A DNA stretch of 64,000 nt, from assembly GCA_963920525.1 (NCBI GenBank), contig OY986439.1, positions 38,233,819 to 38,297,818 on the forward strand, written 5' to 3'. The stretch is from Dichetophora obliterata. Lineage: Eukaryota > Arthropoda > Insecta > Diptera > Sciomyzidae. A program made the position numbers and the translations under genes. This document shows positions 25,347-35,782 of the stretch, in pieces. The notes below the pieces were generated by a model. The model saw only the letters and a list, made by a program, of their open reading frames with translations. It had not been told where the DNA came from and ran no database searches. Position 1 is the stretch's first letter, and each line of letters starts with the position of its first letter.

Positions 25347-26141
25347 GTGGCTTTAATTAATAAGGAACTTCCAGTTTTAACTTCAGATGAATGGTTAACT
25401 ATTGAGCATGCGATAAATGTTTTAAAGTCATTTGAGGCAATAACTAACTTAGTGAGTGGCGAAAAATATTTGTCAGCATCTCTTGTAATCACAATAGTAA
25501 ATGAGTTACAAAATATTATTCCAAAAATTGGAGCTGAGATCGTCGATCGAAATTCAACAATCGAAACTTTAATAACTTCTTTGAGAGCAGGTGTTCTTCA
25601 AAGGCTAGATAATATGGAGGATATTACAACACTATGTTATTGTACTTTTCTTACTCCACGTTTTAAAGTCTTAAAACGTGGAGTAAGTCTTAAAACTATT
25701 GCATTCTCCTATGAATCTGTAGCGGATCGAGTTAAGAAGATGGTCATAAATGCGATAGCTTCAAAAATTATATATATTGAGAAGCAAGCAGTCTGTTGAA
25801 ATCGAAGCAGTTCCCCCCGCAGAAATGTCATCGATTTGGAGTCTGTTCGACGAAAAAGCAGCTATATTTAAACCAAAGGAAACAGCTTCGCCTCGTGCGA
25901 TAGTTGAAGTTCAGAGATATTAGATGAACCACTTTTGCCAAGGAATGAGGACCCGCTGATGTGGTGGTCAAAAAATTTCCATACTTTTCCTCACTTGAGT
26001 CAGCTAATGAAGGAAAAATTGTGTGCTATGGCTACATCAGTTCTTTGTGAAAGGCTTTTTTCAAAAGCCGGGCTAGTCCTACACGATCGCAGAACTAGAC
26101 TAAAGTCAAGTCAAGTGGAAAGATTATTATTTATAAATTAA
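25347..26141 (+). pseudogene. hAT transposase, C-terminal half with frameshifts
   Basis: The first piece (25347-25799) contains LTSDEWLTIEHAINVLKSF, YLSASLVITIVNELQ and LCYCTFLTPRFKVL, matching the catalytic-domain end of hAT transposases of the ZBED type. After a break, 25935-26141 gives DPLMWWSKNFHTFPHLSQL, then CERLFSKAGLVLHDRRTRL and VERLLFIN, the conserved hAT dimerisation domain ending the protein. The N-terminal BED finger and first catalytic Asp were not found, being replaced by other repeat sequence upstream. Stops around 25798 and 25923 make it non-functional. Confidence 0.88.
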
Positions 26142-27493
26142 AATCATAAAAAGTGTAAAGATAAATCGCAGATAACTTAATTCGTTACCTTTCCCGGGAA
26201 TTAGTGCCGATAAAAATAAGTAACTGCAAAATACCTAAAAGCAATTGTTTAATTTTTTATTTTATATACCTTAAATATTTTATTATTTTATTGGTTGATT
26301 TAACACAATTTCAAATAATAGAAAGGAAAATAGTCAAAAGAAATGTAAAAAATAGTCAAAAGAAAAGCCTAAAATACAATACAGCAGGGCAGTACTGCTC
26401 ATGTTAGCTCGATTTCTAAATTTACTGCTGCTGCCTACTGACAATAAAGATGTACAAACACTGCTTCTACCGCTGCTATATTGTATTTTACGCTCAATTT
26501 CTTATTTCTTTAAAAAAATCTCAAAAAAGTCACGCACAATATTTTAACACCCTTTTTTGGATAAACCTTCTTAAATATAATGCATTGAATGTATTGATCT
26601 CAGATTTTAATTTGTGTAAAATTATTTTAATAATACAATTTAATAATTTTTTAATGTTTCTTTATTTATGATTTTATTTGTTTTCCATGGAATTTTTCGA
26701 ATTTGAGTGAAAAATATTACTTTTAGTTGCTAATAAATCACGTCTGTTATTTGAATCACACCAGTTTTTTAATCACTCCTGTTATTTGAGTTACAGATAT
26801 TTGAGTCGAAAGTATTTGAGTAACAGGTATTTAAGTAACAGGTATTTGTAACTATTATTTTCCAGTAACAGTAACAGTCAGTAACAGTTACTGAAAAGTA
26901 ACAACTTTGCCCATGACTAATTGAAACCAATTTTCCGAATGAATATTTTATTTGAGAAAAATCGAATATTGAATTCAGTCAAAACATAAAAGTATAAGTA
27001 GTGTTTGATGAAATAAGCAAAGTGGAAAATAGTAAAGTGATGAGAAGCATTTGATAATCTAACAGTTGTAAGCGACAAATTGCTTCGAACTTTCTTCGCG
27101 GCGACGCTTACAACTGACAAAAATTTGATAATGTGCACCCTGTTTTTCTTTCGAGGTTGTTCTCTTTAATTCTGGTGTACTTTTTCTCCATGATAAAATT
27201 ACGCTTAGATTAGAGAGAAGTCTGACAAAACTTGAGCTAGATATTGAAGCCAGATGTTCTAATTGTAGTGTTCCTAGCTGTTGTTGTTGATTACTTATCA
27301 AAATTTACCCTGGTATATGGTGTAAAAGCACTGTAAAAATAATTACAATTTGAGCGATACTGTGCGCGGAGCAGCATGTTTGCCTTTTAGATATTAAGTT
27401 GTTTTTTTTTAAGCTTGGCCTACAGGAAAAATTTTATTAAAATTTTTGTCAGTACATTAAATTTATCTATGATGCAATGGGTTAAGAGACTCC

Positions 27494-27917
27494 TAAAGGT
27501 ACCCCAGACTATATGTTTCATACAGATGACATGTAAAAAAATTACGAATTTCATCTGAGTGTCAAAATTGAGTTTTTGTCAGAAAGATTTTTTTTTCTCC
27601 ATACTATCTGACACATCATTTGAAAATAAAAAGCAGTTTTCGAAATTTTTGTAAACCGTAAAGCTCTAAAGTGGCTTCTCATTTGGCCATTTAAACTAAG
27701 AATAAATTCATTATAAATCAATTTATTGAATAAATATTCTAAACTATACCTTTTCTTCTATTTCCTTAAAAAAATTTACGAAATTTAAATTGAATCAAAA
27801 TCAAAAATTGAAAATTCAAAACCACAGTTTCATATGTTCCACACATCTGTAGCTAAAAACTATTTGTAATTTTTTACGTGTCATATGTATGAAACATACA
27901 GTGTAGAGGCACTTTAA
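27494..27917. mobile_element. small TIR element (MITE) with about 55-bp ends
   Basis: Left end TAAAGGTACCCCAGACTATA then TGTTTCATACAGATGACATG; right end, inverted, TTAAAGTGCCTCTACACTG then TATGTTTCATACATATGACA. About 424 bp with a non-coding interior (a 72-codon minus-strand frame covering the right arm is not a gene). The target duplication is not clear. Confidence 0.65.
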
Positions 27918-29757
27918 CGAGTCAAGGACTAAAAACAGTAATTTTGAAATGAAAACCAACAAAATAGTAATTTTTTTTAAAATTTTCTTTTTAAATTTTG
28001 GACCTCTTTGAACCCTTGTTACCACATACCACATGGGCGTTTATTAAATCGATTAAAGTTTTTAAATTACACACATCTTTCGCAGATGATTTCGAATGAT
28101 TTGAATTTCTAATCTTTCATGTGTATATTCTGCATGAACTATTTTCTTCTGAATTAGAGAGTACTTTTTTCACTTGGTGCTTGTGCTTTTTATAAGAAAT
28201 TTTTTATAGTACGCTTTTTAGCGTTTTAAATTGCAACAAGGTTCTTAGCGCTTTCAAATGCGCTCCTTTTCTTCTTGGCTTTTTTTCTTGCACGCAGACA
28301 CACACAAAAACATACACACACTCACACACACAATATAGCTTAACGTACTCAAAAACTCCAACACATTTTTTGCTCCATTTTCGCTTGTCTGCGGAACCCA
28401 CACTTCACCCACTCAATTTCAAGCATGCGCTAAGCTTGAGTGTAGAGTTTTTTGCATTACTTTAATTTGACTCCAAAACTCTACACACTCTCCATTTGTG
28501 GAGCATGCGCGAGCTCTCCTGCTTAGTTCTTCACTTAGTTCTTCAACTACAGCAACCACTTCAGTTGTGCACCATTTTGGGCCACTTTGCGCTCCTTTAC
28601 AACAAAATGGCGCTGCACAGTTGCGGTAATTGAGGGAAAACTCTCACAAACTTCGTATGTGTGGGTGTAAAGAATTTCATTGAAGTGACTGCGTAAGAAG
28701 AAGCATCAAGCTGCTTGCATGCTTGCCATATCTTCTCTGCACTTTGCTTTCCTTTCCTGTTCTGATTTTGCTTTTGTTTATTATTTTTTTGGACACTTCT
28801 TTGGTCTGCCCTTTAATTTACCAACTGCTTGTTTTTTGCTTTGTCTCTTTTGTTGTTGTTTTTGTTCGTGTTGTTGCTGTAGCTGTTTTTGGTTTTTAGC
28901 TTTTGTATTGGTATTGGTGTAACGACGTATATTTCCTACAATTAACATAATTAGTCGTAGGTGTTACTCGCACATGCGGCGGGGCACGCTCATTAATGTT
29001 TTGATTTTAATTGTGTTAATTACGTGCCACGGATTTTACACGCGCGTCTGGCAACACAGTGAAAAATGGCCGCACTTGAAAGTAATATCAACGAAAATGA
29101 GTGAAAGTGCCGTGAAAATGTGTGTGAAAATCTTTAGGTTTTAGCGAGTAGCTCATATTTGAGGATTTTTCCGACATTTTATGTATTTTTAATGCTGCAA
29201 ATAATTTTAGTGTTGTAATTGTAAAGCTAAAAGTGTCTTTTAAGCTAGAATTTTAAATCAATACGAACTTAAGAGGTACTCAAAAGTTAATGAAAGCGTT
29301 CAGAGAAAAAAAAAATTGTCTCCTTGAGTGTAACAAAAATTCGAAATGAATTGTGAAATTAAATACAAAGAAAATGGCCGACGGAAGTGCAGAGTAACGT
29401 TAGCAGCTTGTAACTGGTTGTAATTTAAAAGACAATGTTTTAGTGAAAAAAGTAAAGAAATACGACTAAGCTCTCTAGCTATTTATTTGATTAGATTTAA
29501 TAAACAATTAAACAATTATTAAAAAGAAAATACAATGCAGAGTACAATAATAGTACAATAATAGTACCATATATGTTACATTAAGACCCTATTTTCAAAG
29601 GATTCTCTGACTTTATAAAGTTCATTTGGACAAAGTTTTGATAGCCCGGCAAATTTTGTGCAATTTTTTTAAGCTTTAACGTTTTCAATTAAGAGGGAAA
29701 AAAGCTAAACAAAAGTCTTAGTTTCTAGTGCTGCTGACACTGCATTATAATTATTAA
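27918..29757. other. largely unique intronic sequence with GC-richer island
   Basis: Contains CA repeats (28300-28335), an inverted pair GCATGCGC at about 28425 and 28505 flanking TGTAGAGTTTT and its inverse, and a GC-richer, transposon-free patch at 28950-29420. Short open frames are low complexity. No exon could be proved. Confidence 0.5.
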
Positions 29758-29761
29758 TAAA

Positions 29762-30840
29762 GGGTGTTTTTTATAAAGTAATACAAGTTTAAATCCTAAT
29801 AAAATATAGTAATATATTTTTAATATCAATGAAACGAACTTTGTTGGATAGAAAATTTTATGACATTAATCTTTAAATATGATTTTGGCCATGCGGCTAC
29901 CACAACTGGCGCGTACAAGGCGCAATCAGGAACACCAATTTTCACAAACTTTTCGCAGCATTTGCGGCCGTATCTCGCCGATAACTCTTCGAATGTTGAT
30001 TTCCAGGTGTTCAATTGTTTGTGGTTTATCGACGTAGACAAGTGATTTTACATAACCCCAAAGAAAATAATCCAATGGGGTTAAATCACACGATCTTGGG
30101 GGCCAATTAATTGGGCCATTTCGTGAAATTATTTTTTCGCCAAAAGTTTCCTTGAGTAAATCAGCGCCCGCTGTGTGGCATATGGCTTCATCCTGTTGGA
30201 TCCACATATCAGTAAGATTAATGCCAGCTAATTGAGGTACGAAAAAACTTCGAATCATGTTCCTTTACCGTTCACCATTGACAGTAACATTCTGACCATC
30301 ATCGTTTTTGCCCATTCGCCGACTTGACGGCGCATACGATGGTCGTTTGGCTTTAATTCCTGCACAAGTTGAATCAGGAAAGGTTTTAAGCCAAGATCTT
30401 TTCGTAAAATCTTCCATAAAGTGGAAGAACACATCCCCAGTTGCTGAGAACGGCGACGAATTGATTGATTAGGATCATCTTCAATGCTTTCCTGTACAGC
30501 GGCTACAAATTCTTCAGTGCGCACTGTTCGGCATCTCACGGGATGCACATTATAGTAATAGTAAATGTGGTCCGAAAACGATCTATTGTTCTTCGAATTA
30601 GCAGCTCTGAAGGACGATTATGTACGCCATAAAATGAACGAAGTGCACGATAAGTTATACGAACAGAACCATTATTTTGATTAAAAATTTCCACAATTTG
30701 CACGCGTTGCTCTGGTGTAAGTCGATCCATAATAAAATGTCAAAGCAAATTTAACAAAAAACAACTACCAGCTGTTGAGGAAATGGTCAAATAAAGCAGT
30801 GATATTAACTCAAAGTTGTATCACTCTATAAAAAACAGCC
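29762..30840 (-). mobile_element. mariner-type transposon with internal deletion
   Basis: Terminal repeats GGGTGTTTTTTATAAAGTAA (left) and, inverted, GGCTGTTTTTTATAGAGTGA (right). Encodes a transposase on the minus strand in pieces (see next entry). About 1.08 kb is shorter than a full element of this type because the catalytic centre is partly deleted. Exact target duplication not resolved. Confidence 0.85.
29826..30730 (-). pseudogene. mariner-type transposase, deleted for the first catalytic Asp
   Basis: The start at 30730 reads MDRLTPEQRVQIVEIFNQNN with the helix-turn-helix DNA-binding region. A frame change leads to 30548-30255 with RRRSQQLGMCSSTLWKILRK (second HTH) and LVQELKPNDHRMRRQVGEWA. 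The sequence then jumps to the region just before the second catalytic motif, so the segment with the first Asp is absent. 30258-29926 has MWIQQDEAICHTA (second Asp) and WPPRSCDLTPLDYFLWGYVK (third Asp), with 34 residues between the two Asp in my count. It ends KSLVYVDKPQTIEHLE and a C-terminal tail. It cannot be active. Confidence 0.9.
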
Positions 30841-31523
30841 ATTATATGTAATTATTATTTTGTATAAATAAATAAAAGAGGAAGAGAGTTGAATCTTTCG
30901 TTGAAGGAGTGCAGTTTTTATTTTTCAAATTCGACTCTGATCGAGAAAAAAACACGCAAATTCAACAAATTTTGACATAATAATAAGTTGTCTTAGCATT
31001 TGCCTTGTGCTCAAGAATACCAGTTTTTAAGGGAGGTCTTGGGCGAAAGCGGTTAAAATTGAGGCATATTTTAGAAGTTTTTTAAGGCGTATTTAAGAAA
31101 AGTTTTATTTACATGTTAATTTAACATCATCAGGATACGTAAAAAAAAATATTATTTAGCACGCTATATTTGAGAAAAAATGTGTAGAATTACATAACAA
31201 ACAGATTAAAAAAAAATTTTAATCTGTCGATTAGTTTGTTTGTAGTAGCGTAGCTCGTTTTGAAAAAGGTATTTCGAAAAAATGCGTTCAAAGTTACTCT
31301 GGTTAGTAAAAGGTACTCTACCGCTCCGGGTATTAAGCGCTGTAAGATCTGTTTTATAAGCAGAATTGATTTGACAACATAATTTTAAATAGTTGGACAA
31401 CAATATTCAATTAAAAAATATATTCGGTTTCAAAAAATTGTTTGCCTAAAACCTACCTTAAAGTAGAAATAGTTGGGAAATCTAGAACTTTTTCTCAGCC
31501 GCAGATAATTTTTTACTAGGCAT

Positions 31524-31755
31524 TGGGTCATGTGAATAAAAAATCAGCAAATGCTTTTACTGAATTTTTCTAGTAAAAAGTATGGATTTAGTGAATAAAA
31601 AAAGCTATATAGATATAGCTTAAAAAGCTTAAAACTATATATATATAGATATAAAAAAAGCTATATAGATATAGCTTTTTTTATTCACTAAATCCATACT
31701 TTTTACTAGAAAAATTCAGTAAAAGCATTTGCTGATTTTTTATTCACATGACCCA
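31524..31755. repeat. near-perfect palindrome, about 232 bp
   Basis: The left arm from GGGTCATGTGAATAAAAAAT through GGATTTAGTGAATAAAA is repeated inverted with essentially no mismatch over about 80 bp. The centre is AT-rich with AGCTATATAGATATAGCT words. It looks like a young snap-back element. No coding content. Confidence 0.85.
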
Positions 31756-32211
31756 TTGTGTGGCTTAGAAATTAAATTTTCAATTTTGTGAATGTTATAA
31801 TAAAAATGCTTTATTTGATATAATTAAACCATAAAGTTTCGGCCAGATCAATTTGTACTGAAGGAATAAATTGGCAAAGAGCATAGCAAAAACAAAATCT
31901 ACGGGCAATATTTAAAAACTTTGCCCAAGAAACCATTGGTTTGAAGTCAATATCGAGCTACGGGAAAATTCGTTCAAGATTGGAAGCCAGAAAAAAATAC
32001 GTTGTCATACAAATGATATTAACAGATCCATTATGTCTCGGTAACGTTAATCTTATTACCGAAGAAATTCAGGAGTAACAGGGACAAATATAAATAGTAA
32101 ATGCGCATTTAGCTCTCAGTGTGAACATAACATAAGACTGGTGACGAATTTCGGTAACAAGATTACTATTACGGTAACGCACAGAATCGATCTGTAAAAA
32201 ATTATTATTCT

Positions 32212-32927
32212 TCTCATATAAAAATCTCGTGTCACAGTGTTTGTGCACTCCTCCGAAACGGCTTGACCGATTTTAATTACATTTTTTTCTCTATATTTGG
32301 TGGTATGAGAATAAGTCGTAAAGTATTTTTCACCCTCCTACCCCCACCCCCCATTTTGTAATCACGATTTTAGTACTTTATAGGTATGAAGGCTTTGTGT
32401 GTATATTACGAAGAGACTCCAAAACCGCGGAACCGATATTTAAGAAATTTTAGAGAGTTTAAAATAATAGCTTGAGAGTGTTCCTATGGAGTTTGGAGTC
32501 GATTATGTAAGGGGGCGTGGCACCTATCATACAACCCAAATTTGCGCTATCGAGTAGCTTTGGAGTTAGAGGTCGCACAGCCTCGGAATTCAATATTCGA
32601 CCACAGTTTACACATGCAATTTCATTGATAACATTTTATGGATGTTGCACAAGTGGTTGTGGCACCTTCAATACAAGCCAAATTTGCGATATCGAATAGC
32701 TTTTGAGTTAAAGATCGCACAGCCTCGGAATTCATTATTTGATCTCAATTTACGCATGCAGTCTCAATGATTAATTTTTATGGGCGTTGGTCAAGGGGCG
32801 TTTTTCATCCCATACAACAAAAATCCGCGATATCAAACGCGTTCCACAGCCTCGACGTGTTGGAGTTATAGGTCCCACAGCCTCGAAATTGAGCATTCGG
32901 GTTTCAGTGCGCGTGTTTTCAGCTAGT
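32212..32927 (+). mobile_element. non-autonomous Helitron-like element (probable)
   Basis: The 5' part TCTCATATAAAAATCTCGTG, with CGGCTTGACCGATTTTAAT shortly after, resembles the start of arthropod non-autonomous Helitrons. It closes with CTAGT at 32923-32927, as Helitrons do (CTRRT). Internally a 140-160-bp unit with GCACAGCCTCGGAATTCA recurs near 32574, 32715 and 32876, plus GGGGGCGTGGCACC near the start. A related partial copy is at about 55090-55600. No Rep/helicase. The terminal hairpin is weak, so the class is likely but not certain. Confidence 0.5.
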
Positions 32928-33302
32928 ATTTTTATAAACACTTGCCAGGTGGGTTTTTGGTCGGTTTAAAAAACTAATTATAAACTTTGATTGCTCAGAT
33001 TTTTTTGAAATGATTAACTTCTGCGAATATGATGACCAGAGCAGACCGAAACAGCACGAAAAAAAGTCTTTTTCAGCACAGCAAATAAGCGCTAAAAAAT
33101 GACGAAACAGCACAATAATAAGCACTAAAAACTCTTTAATTAAAACAAATATTTTTAAACAAAAAAGTTTATAATCATATTCCTTTTTTAATATAAAAAA
33201 CAGAGAATAAACACTCTAAAACATAAATTCAATTCAATTCAATTCAGGTATATTTTAATGTAAACACTAACATAAAATATATCAAAAAATCAGTTCAGTA
33301 TA

Positions 33303-33547
33303 CTGCCGTCCTAAGAAAGAAAGCCGTCCCAAACGCCACAATTCCAAGATTGAGATAGGGGCAGATTGGGAAAGTGAATGAGTTTCTGTTTTTGTGTTAA
33401 GTTAAGAATTCCCAGTTTCAACTGCAAATGACTGAAAAACGTTAAGTTAAATGGTCACATCTACCACTTCTAGTGTAAAAAACAGTAAAAGCTGAATATC
33501 TCAAAACTACTGAAATGGAAATATGACATTCTTTCTTAGGACGACAG
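33303..33547. mobile_element. TA-flanked 245-bp MITE nested in hAT
   Basis: Ends CTGCCGTCCTAAGAAAGAA and, inverted, CTGTCGTCCTAAGAAAGAA, bounded by TA at 33301-33302 and 33548-33549. Non-coding. It sits between the hAT left end and the transposase remnant. Confidence 0.8.
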
Positions 33548-33589
33548 TACAGTCATTGTATGGAATATATTATTAGGTGCTGCTTAAAT

Positions 33590-34412
33590 TTATTTTAAAA
33601 ATAAATGAACGGCGCTTTTGATTTAGCAATTGCGTAAATTTCGAAAATGATCGCTCAGCATCCGACGATGCTAACGGACAGTATTTAAAAAGAACAAGTT
33701 CTTTCGATGAATATAAATCAAGAAACTTATTTCCTGAATCAATACCTTTATGAATAACTTTGTATATATCTAAAATTATGGGATATCCTTTGTTACTCTG
33801 AAGTATATTTTTATTTTAGGAAAAACTCTACGCGATCCAAGGAGGATTAAGTCTTGCGTGTTTTCTTTACAATGCCAATACTTTCATTAAACCCAAGTAC
33901 TTGGGTTTTCAGTTTTTCAATTGAACGAACGATTAAGGAAAACTGGCATTTAATGAATGCGAGCTCAGATTTTAAACTGTTGGATTGAAACAGTTCTTTC
34001 GCCACGCAGATTGCATCAGAATTTTCGTCACTGAATTGTTCACTTGAGTGGGTCACCTTACAAGAAATTAATGGCAAAGCTAGTAGTATATTTTTTTGGC
34101 CTTTACTCACTTTTTTAAAATAAATATTTGCTTCCAAAAATGCAGCACAAAGATCCATAGGAAACATAGAACTCGACTTTTCCTGATACTGGGAAAGTGG
34201 TGTTTGCTTTGAGTACTTGCCTCACGTTCTGACGCCACGGTCTTATGTTTTTGGGAATTCGGGTGTTGCTCGACATTATTAAGCCTTTTTGTCGACAGTT
34301 GCGTATTGCAAAACACACAAAACAAAACAGAGTCATCGCTGCTAAAAATGCCCGGATGCAGTCGATTTATACGGGTGATAAATTCTTTATTGGGTTTTTT
34401 CACTTTCGGCAT
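33590..34412 (-). pseudogene. hAT transposase remnants (CGGBP1-like zinc finger plus dimerisation domain)
   Basis: 34412-34110 begins MPKVKKPNKEFITRINRLHP and has a single zinc finger of the form C-x2-C then H-x5-H (FCVFCNTQLSTKRL, EQHPNSQKHK), as in CGGBP1-like hAT proteins. A frame change leads to 34167-33847 with MDLCAAFLEANIYFKKVSKG. After a large deletion, about 33720-33600 gives YCPLASSDAERSFSKFTQLL and NQKRRSF, the hAT C-terminal dimerisation motif. The catalytic middle is missing, so it is dead. Confidence 0.82.
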
Positions 34413-35782
34413 ACTTTTTTCATTTTAGAGTAGTCGCACGCACTATTCAATTTCCAATTCGCAAAAATTTTGTATCTAAATACTGCTTGTGACTGCTTTT
34501 TAGCACAATTATTTTTTATAAGTTGCCAAATAATTAACGGCAGCTAATACTTAAACGATAATAAGGAGGTGTTCAAAATATTTCGCTTTTGATGTTTGGA
34601 TATGTTTAATTTTGTACATGAAAAGGAGTTGCCGCTATACCAAAAAATTATGTAAAACAGAGTTGCCTGTTTGCAAAAAAAAAAAAAAATAAAAAAAATA
34701 TTGGACTGGTAAAGTAAAGCGAAAATGTTGAAAATAAGTACTTATAAGCAAAATAAGCCGAAATAAGCACAAACACCCTGAATAAGCAAAATGCTGGGAA
34801 AACAAGCAAGAAGCATTTAAACTCGCTCTGATGATGACTTACGATTTATTAAAACCACCATTTACAGCAAATATTTCAATACGAATATTTGGTACAGTAC
34901 ATTGACTTTCTGGTTCAGCAGTTCTTTGACCCCCGATATTGCTTGTCATATACAAGCAAGAGCATGACATGTTCAGCTCTTAAGTAGCATTTCACGACTT
35001 GTTACCAACAAAAATTGCGAAGGAGTTATGATAGCGATATGAGAAAGTCGATTTAAAGTACCCAAAATGAAAAGTAAAAAAGATTTGCAAAACCGATGAA
35101 TTTTTTATTAAAAAAATTTTAAAATATCAAAGCTAAAATTTTTATTAAATTAAAATACACTTTTTCTATTGTATTTCAAATGCATAAAAATAAATTTTTA
35201 AAAAAGATTTTATAACTTTTTCACTTCAAATAGAAGAAAAACTTCCATTGTAGCGCTCTCTGGTAGATGCCTTAGAAATAAAGAGATATCAAAAAAAGAA
35301 TCCTCATTAGCAAAAAATCCCTCCTGGCAAGTTTATAGAAATATATTTATAATTTTTCAATCTCATTTTTATGAGAAAGTTTTTTTTTGACTTCCAAACT
35401 TAAGGTCTCTGCCCACTTAAGGCACGTAACGAAACCACTGTAAAACAGTTTGAAAAGGCAACGTAGTCTTCAATGCACACTTAACGCAACCGCAACAAAA
35501 ATTTTAATTAACAAAAAACAAAAAAAAGCGCAGAATTTTCTAATACACAATTAGCTTTAATAGCTTTGCTTTTAGATGAAGAAGATGTAGAAAACTAACA
35601 AAATCGTAGATTTTGGATTCATTCTATGCTTTAAGAACGACCTTTCACTGGCGAATTTATTACTTTGCACAATAAACTGTTTTGTAAACAATGTGAACTA
35701 CAAGCCGGTCAGAATTCTTGGCAACGATCACCACCGACTTTTTCGTCGATGTCAACAGTCGTTGCCGTTTCGTCGTCGCTTA

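Larger units (their letters stand above)
24243..26919 (+). mobile_element. hAT DNA transposon with perfect 8-bp target duplication
   Basis: Bounded by ATTGAAAC at 24235-24242 and again at 26920-26927, a perfect 8-bp duplication as made by hAT transposases. Ends are TAGAGATGAGTCGA and, inverted, TAGTCATGGGCAAAG. Subterminal DNA at both ends carries many GTAACAG / CTGTTAC words (24260-24480 and 26780-26910), the usual kind of hAT transposase-binding array. It contains transposase remnants at 25347-26141 and a dispersed repeat at about 24640-25110. It lies inside the copia 5' LTR, so it is younger than that element. Confidence 0.9.
24207..27300 (-). mobile_element. copia 5' LTR split by a hAT insertion
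   Basis: LTR sequence begins at 24207 (plus-strand TGTAG, next to the primer binding site), is interrupted at 24243-26919 by a hAT element, and resumes at 26928. The outer end is uncertain; TTATCA at 27295-27300 would give a TG...CA LTR of about 410 bp after removing the hAT and one duplication. No 3' LTR is available for comparison, so the end is a guess. Confidence 0.5.
33037..34830 (-). mobile_element. second hAT element, internally deleted, with perfect 8-bp target duplication
   Basis: ATGATGAC flanks both sides (33029-33036 and 34831-34838). Ends are CAGAGCAGACC and, inverted, CAGAGCGAGTTT. The subterminal DNA repeats AATAAGC / GCTTATT words (33075-33130 and 34735-34800). It carries transposase remnants on the minus strand and a separate small MITE at 33303-33547. 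Confidence 0.88.
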
